Below, in pieces: positions 5,961-7,815 of a stretch of 7,815 nt of DNA. Location of the stretch: assembly GCA_031284185.1 (NCBI GenBank), contig JAITAJ010000248.1, positions 1 to 7,815 of the forward strand. The letters are read 5' to 3'. The DNA comes from Accumulibacter sp. (lineage in GTDB: Bacteria; Pseudomonadota; Gammaproteobacteria; Burkholderiales; Rhodocyclaceae). Numbering within the stretch: position 1 is the first letter of the stretch; every line of letters begins with the position of its first letter. The translations under genes were made by a program, and so were the position numbers. The notes under the pieces were generated by a model. The model had not been told where the DNA came from. It saw only the letters and a list, made by a program, of their open reading frames with translations, and searched no databases.

Positions 5961-6542
5961 CCCCATCACCGACAATGGCGGCATCACCAAGACCGGCGCG
6001 GGCACGCTGATCCTCACGGACACGGGAGCGCTGACCGAAAGCGATGTCATCGTCAACAACAGCGGCACGTTCGAGCTACACGGCAAGGCCGGTAAAAACG
6101 TCAGCCTCACCCCAAGCGCGGCAACACTGAACGCTTATCCAGGCGGTCGGATCGGCGGTAGCCTGACCGCGATGGGCGCGACCCTCAACTTCTACCTGTC
6201 CGAAAACGTCGCCGCGGGTAACACTTTGCTGATCGTCGGAGGCGAGGCCAGGATTGGTGGCCGTACGGTCAATGTCGGCATTCAGGCAAGCCGTGACCCA
6301 AAAGGCCGGCTTTTTACCTTGGCGCGGCCTGGGAACGCGAATACGACGGCAAATTCAGGGCCACCAGTTACGGCCTTTATCGTCTCGACGTGCCCGACTT
6401 GCGAGGGAACACCAGCCTCGTGGAAGCCGGTCTCAGCGTCACTCCCGGCCCGACGCAGCCCCTGAGTCTGAAGTTCGGCATTCAGGGCTACGCCGGAAAA
6501 CGGGAAGGCGTCACCGGCAGTTTCAAGCTGAACTACCGATTC
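5959..6542 (+). pseudogene. Decayed autotransporter: passenger fragment joined to the end of the barrel
   Basis: From 5959 one frame reads NPITDNGGITKTGAGTLILT, a match to the autotransporter-associated beta-strand repeat. Further passenger-like sequence follows to about 6290 (e.g. AGNTLLIVGGEARIGG). The frame then breaks. VTQKAGF (6293 on) continues as YLGAAWEREYDGK only if one T of the T5 run at 6311-6315 is removed. The rest reads through LRGNTSLVEAGLSV to GSFKLNYRF at 6542, the usual C-terminal strand ending in Phe. Only the last few strands of a barrel that normally spans some 250-300 residues remain, so a large internal part is missing. After the terminal Phe a TGG stands where a stop is expected. 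There is no start codon or signal peptide. The 5' edge is the repeat arm, and TGGAAGACAGA after the final Phe resembles the same repeat. Confidence 0.8.
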
Positions 6543-6571
6543 TGGAAGACAGATTTGATTGAAAAATCGGG

Positions 6572-6608
6572 AAAAAAAAGCGAGGCCCGCCTGTCCGGCG
6601 GCCTCGCT
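6572..6608 (-). terminator. Rho-independent terminator for leftward transcription
   Basis: AGCGAGGCC and GGCCTCGCT (6579-6587 and 6600-6608) form a perfect 9-bp stem, with three more pairs possible inside. On the minus strand the stem runs into eight T (6572-6579 complement). There is no T-run on the plus side. It lies 40 nt after the stop of the small minus-strand ORF at 6649-6738. Confidence 0.8.
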
Positions 6609-6648
6609 GCAACACCACCGGGAGGATTGGGTAGCCCGGCGGAATCGA

Positions 6649-6738
6649 TCAGACCCGGAAGGCTCGATTCAGCGCCTGAGCGCCGGCCTTTGCCGCATCC
6701 GTTCTAGCAGGTGTTTCCACTTCGTGTTTCCCTCCCAT
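6649..6738 (-). CDS. Candidate small protein, 29 residues, unknown function
   Basis: A short minus-strand ORF starts MGGKHEVETPAR and ends ALNRAFRV. It has GGAAGGA (6748-6754), 9 nt before its ATG, and a strong terminator follows its stop. An alternative in-frame ATG at 6744 would add two residues but is too close to the Shine-Dalgarno. The frame stays open upstream to about 6845 without a good start codon, so it could also be the tail of a decayed larger gene. The peptide is hydrophilic, with no membrane segment or known motif. A Fur-box-like palindrome lies just upstream of the ribosome site. I do not recognise the family; the case rests on signal order alone. Confidence 0.35.
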   Translation of the reverse strand: MGGKHEVETPARTDAAKAGAQALNRAFRV

Positions 6739-6755
6739 GACCATCAGTCCTTCCA

Positions 6756-6774
6756 AATGATAATCAAAGTCATT
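6756..6774. promoter_or_regulatory. Fur-box-like palindrome
   Basis: AATGATAATCAAAGTCATT has perfect 5-bp outer arms (AATGA/TCATT). Its left half equals the TGATAAT heptamer of the 7-1-7 Fur consensus, while the right half matches in about four of seven positions. It sits immediately upstream of the small minus-strand ORF's ribosome site, where Fur would block that transcript under iron-replete conditions. No clear -35/-10 pair overlaps it, so this stays tentative. Confidence 0.3.
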
Positions 6775-6907
6775 ACAAATTGAAACCTTTTTTTGCGCCG
6801 ACGCGATGATTTTCTCGATCCAAGGCGATATTTTTCTTTGTTTTCAATCATATATGCTTCTTTCGCCTTCCTGCGGGGAGGCCGCTTCGTCCGGGCGGGG
6901 GTTATAC

Positions 6908-7029
6908 GGCAAGGCTTGCAAGCAATAATCGTTTTCATATAAAATACGAACCATTCTCATGGAATCTCTGTAGGGCAAGTCTTGCAATCAGTAGTCGTTT
7001 TCAAACAAGGCAACACGAACCATCCCAAT
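6908..7029. repeat. Direct duplication of about 55 bp upstream of the outer-membrane protein gene
   Basis: Segment A (6908-6960) and segment B (6974-7029) align along their length at a 66-bp offset with one 3-nt gap. Shared blocks include GGCAAG-N-CTTGCAA, TCGTTTTCA and ACGAACCAT. Each copy has the perfect 5-1-5 palindrome GCAAG-N-CTTGC (6909-6919 and 6975-6985), conserved in the arms but with a changed centre base, as expected for a protein-binding site. Confidence 0.8.
6916..6943 (+). promoter_or_regulatory. Candidate promoter overlapping the first palindrome
   Basis: TTGCAA (6916-6921) and TATAAA (6938-6943) are separated by 16 bp. The -35 is embedded in GCAAGGCTTGC, so a protein bound there would compete with RNA polymerase. 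In duplicate B the -35 survives but the -10 equivalent reads AACAAG, so only copy A looks active. Transcription would start near 6950 and give a leader of about 110 nt that contains the second palindrome. Confidence 0.45.
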
Positions 7030-7058
7030 AAAACTTTTTCGATTTGGAGGATTGCGCA

Positions 7059-7815
7059 ATGCAAAATCTACCCAGCCCGTCGCGGCTTCTTTTCGGCGTC
7101 ATGTTGTTTTCCGTGTTCACGGTGTATTCGGCACCCTCTTCGGCATTGCAGCCGCTGGTTACCGACGACACGGGAACGACAGGCGCCGGCGGCAATCAGA
7201 TCGAGGTCTCGTTCGACCGGGAGCGTACGCGGTGGCGGAATGAGGAAGGCAAGAGAGAGAGTGAGCGGGTGACTTCCGTGCCGGTGACTTACACCTATGG
7301 GCTGACGGAAAACCTTGATATTTTTGCGGGTATCGATTACTCGCGCGTCCGGGTTTCCGGCGAGGACGACGCCAATGGTTTCGGTAGCACGGTGGTCGGC
7401 GGCAAGTGGCGGTTTTTTGAGAACGAGGCTTCCGGGACCAGCCTGGCCGTCAGTTCGGAAATCGCGATTCCCGTCAGTTCGCGGCGCGAGAACGGTGGTC
7501 TGGGCGTGGGCAAGACTTCCGCCGGCCTGAATTTCATCCTCAGTCAGGAACTGCCGTTCGGCGAGATACATTTCAACGCGGGCATCGGACGCGAGCGTTT
7601 CCGTGATTCGGAAGAAAATGCCACCAATCGGAATTTTTCCGTGGCGCCCGTGTGGAACGTTTCGGAACAATGGAAGCTGGCGCTCGACGTGGGCATCGAT
7701 CTGTCCCGTTCCGGCGGGAATACGGTACGTTCGAGGTTTGCCGAAATCGGCGCGATCTATTCGCTGAGCGAGGGTGTCGAACTGGCGATCGGCTACATTC
7801 ATGCGACCACAGACG
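7059..7815 (+). CDS. Outer-membrane beta-barrel protein, PF13557-like ('MetA-pathway of phenol degradation' family), partial at 3' end
   Basis: The gene is open from ATG 7059 to the window edge (252 codons), with GGAGG at 7046-7050, 8 nt upstream. Residues 1-29 form a Sec signal peptide: Arg9, a hydrophobic stretch 10-23, and likely cleavage after SSA29. The mature start LQPLVTDDTGTTGAGGNQIEVSF is characteristic of this barrel family, which is often annotated simply as 'transporter'. The rest is a series of amphipathic strands with tight turns, such as VPVTYTYGLTENLDIFAG, SLAVSSEIAIPVS, IHFNAGIGRERF and WKLALDVGIDLS. Family members usually run 250-300 residues, so little should be missing. 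The protein would sit in the outer membrane, and its substrate is unknown. The duplicated palindrome upstream suggests specific regulation. There is no visible functional tie to the sugar-acid cluster. Confidence 0.85.
   Translation, partial: MQNLPSPSRLLFGVMLFSVFTVYSAPSSALQPLVTDDTGTTGAGGNQIEVSFDRERTRWRNEEGKRESERVTSVPVTYTYGLTENLDIFAGIDYSRVRVSGEDDANGFGSTVVGGKWRFFENEASGTSLAVSSEIAIPVSSRRENGGLGVGKTSAGLNFILSQELPFGEIHFNAGIGRERFRDSEENATNRNFSVAPVWNVSEQWKLALDVGIDLSRSGGNTVRSRFAEIGAIYSLSEGVELAIGYIHATTD

Noticed and set aside
6744..6938. 64-codon minus-strand ORF
   Set aside because: It is very Lys/Arg-rich from AT-rich intergenic DNA, has no Shine-Dalgarno, and crosses the putative promoter and duplicated region.

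Overview
The window is high-GC DNA from a Gram-negative bacterium. It holds two outer-membrane beta-barrel traces: an autotransporter remnant, and a secreted barrel protein of the 'MetA-pathway of phenol degradation' (PF13557-like) type. That barrel family is common in Beta- and Gammaproteobacteria, so a betaproteobacterium is my best guess. This is inference from gene style, not from a marker gene, and some cluster enzymes also resemble homologues from Bacteroidetes and Verrucomicrobia.

Left part (about 220-5323): five plus-strand genes form a sugar-acid catabolic cluster. The order is a CtBP-like D-2-hydroxyacid dehydrogenase, a zinc alcohol/polyol dehydrogenase, a KduD-type short-chain dehydrogenase, a KDPG-aldolase family protein (Eda type) and a PfkB sugar kinase. 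The last three match the lower uronate route: 2,5-diketo-3-deoxygluconate to 2-keto-3-deoxygluconate (KDG), then KDPG, then pyruvate plus glyceraldehyde-3-phosphate. The two upstream dehydrogenases probably feed a sugar acid into it. No KduI isomerase, dehydratase, transporter or regulator is visible here. A TATAAT promoter and nested palindromes lie before gene 1, and GC-rich hairpins lie between genes 1 and 2.

Middle part (3222-3418 and 5324-6560): the non-coding DNA contains a family of purine-rich heptamer repeats (GGACAG(A/G), GAAGACA). They sit directly after the stop codons of kduD and of the kinase, and again around a decayed autotransporter gene. Two copies (5348-5474 and about 5841-5960) have heptamer arms in inverted orientation around a shared core of about 55 bp. 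The two copies face opposite ways. The better-preserved core holds a terminator-like hairpin. A classical intrinsic terminator lies between the copies at 5799-5830. The autotransporter remnant (5959-6542) keeps a passenger piece and only the last few barrel strands, with a frame break and a lost stop.

Right part (6572-7815): a leftward unit consists of a Fur-box-like palindrome, a Shine-Dalgarno, a 29-codon ORF and a strong intrinsic terminator. It is followed by an AT-rich region with a diverged direct duplication of about 55 bp. Each copy carries GCAAG-N-CTTGC, and in the first copy this overlaps a good promoter. The plus-strand outer-membrane protein gene then starts at 7059 and runs off the window end.
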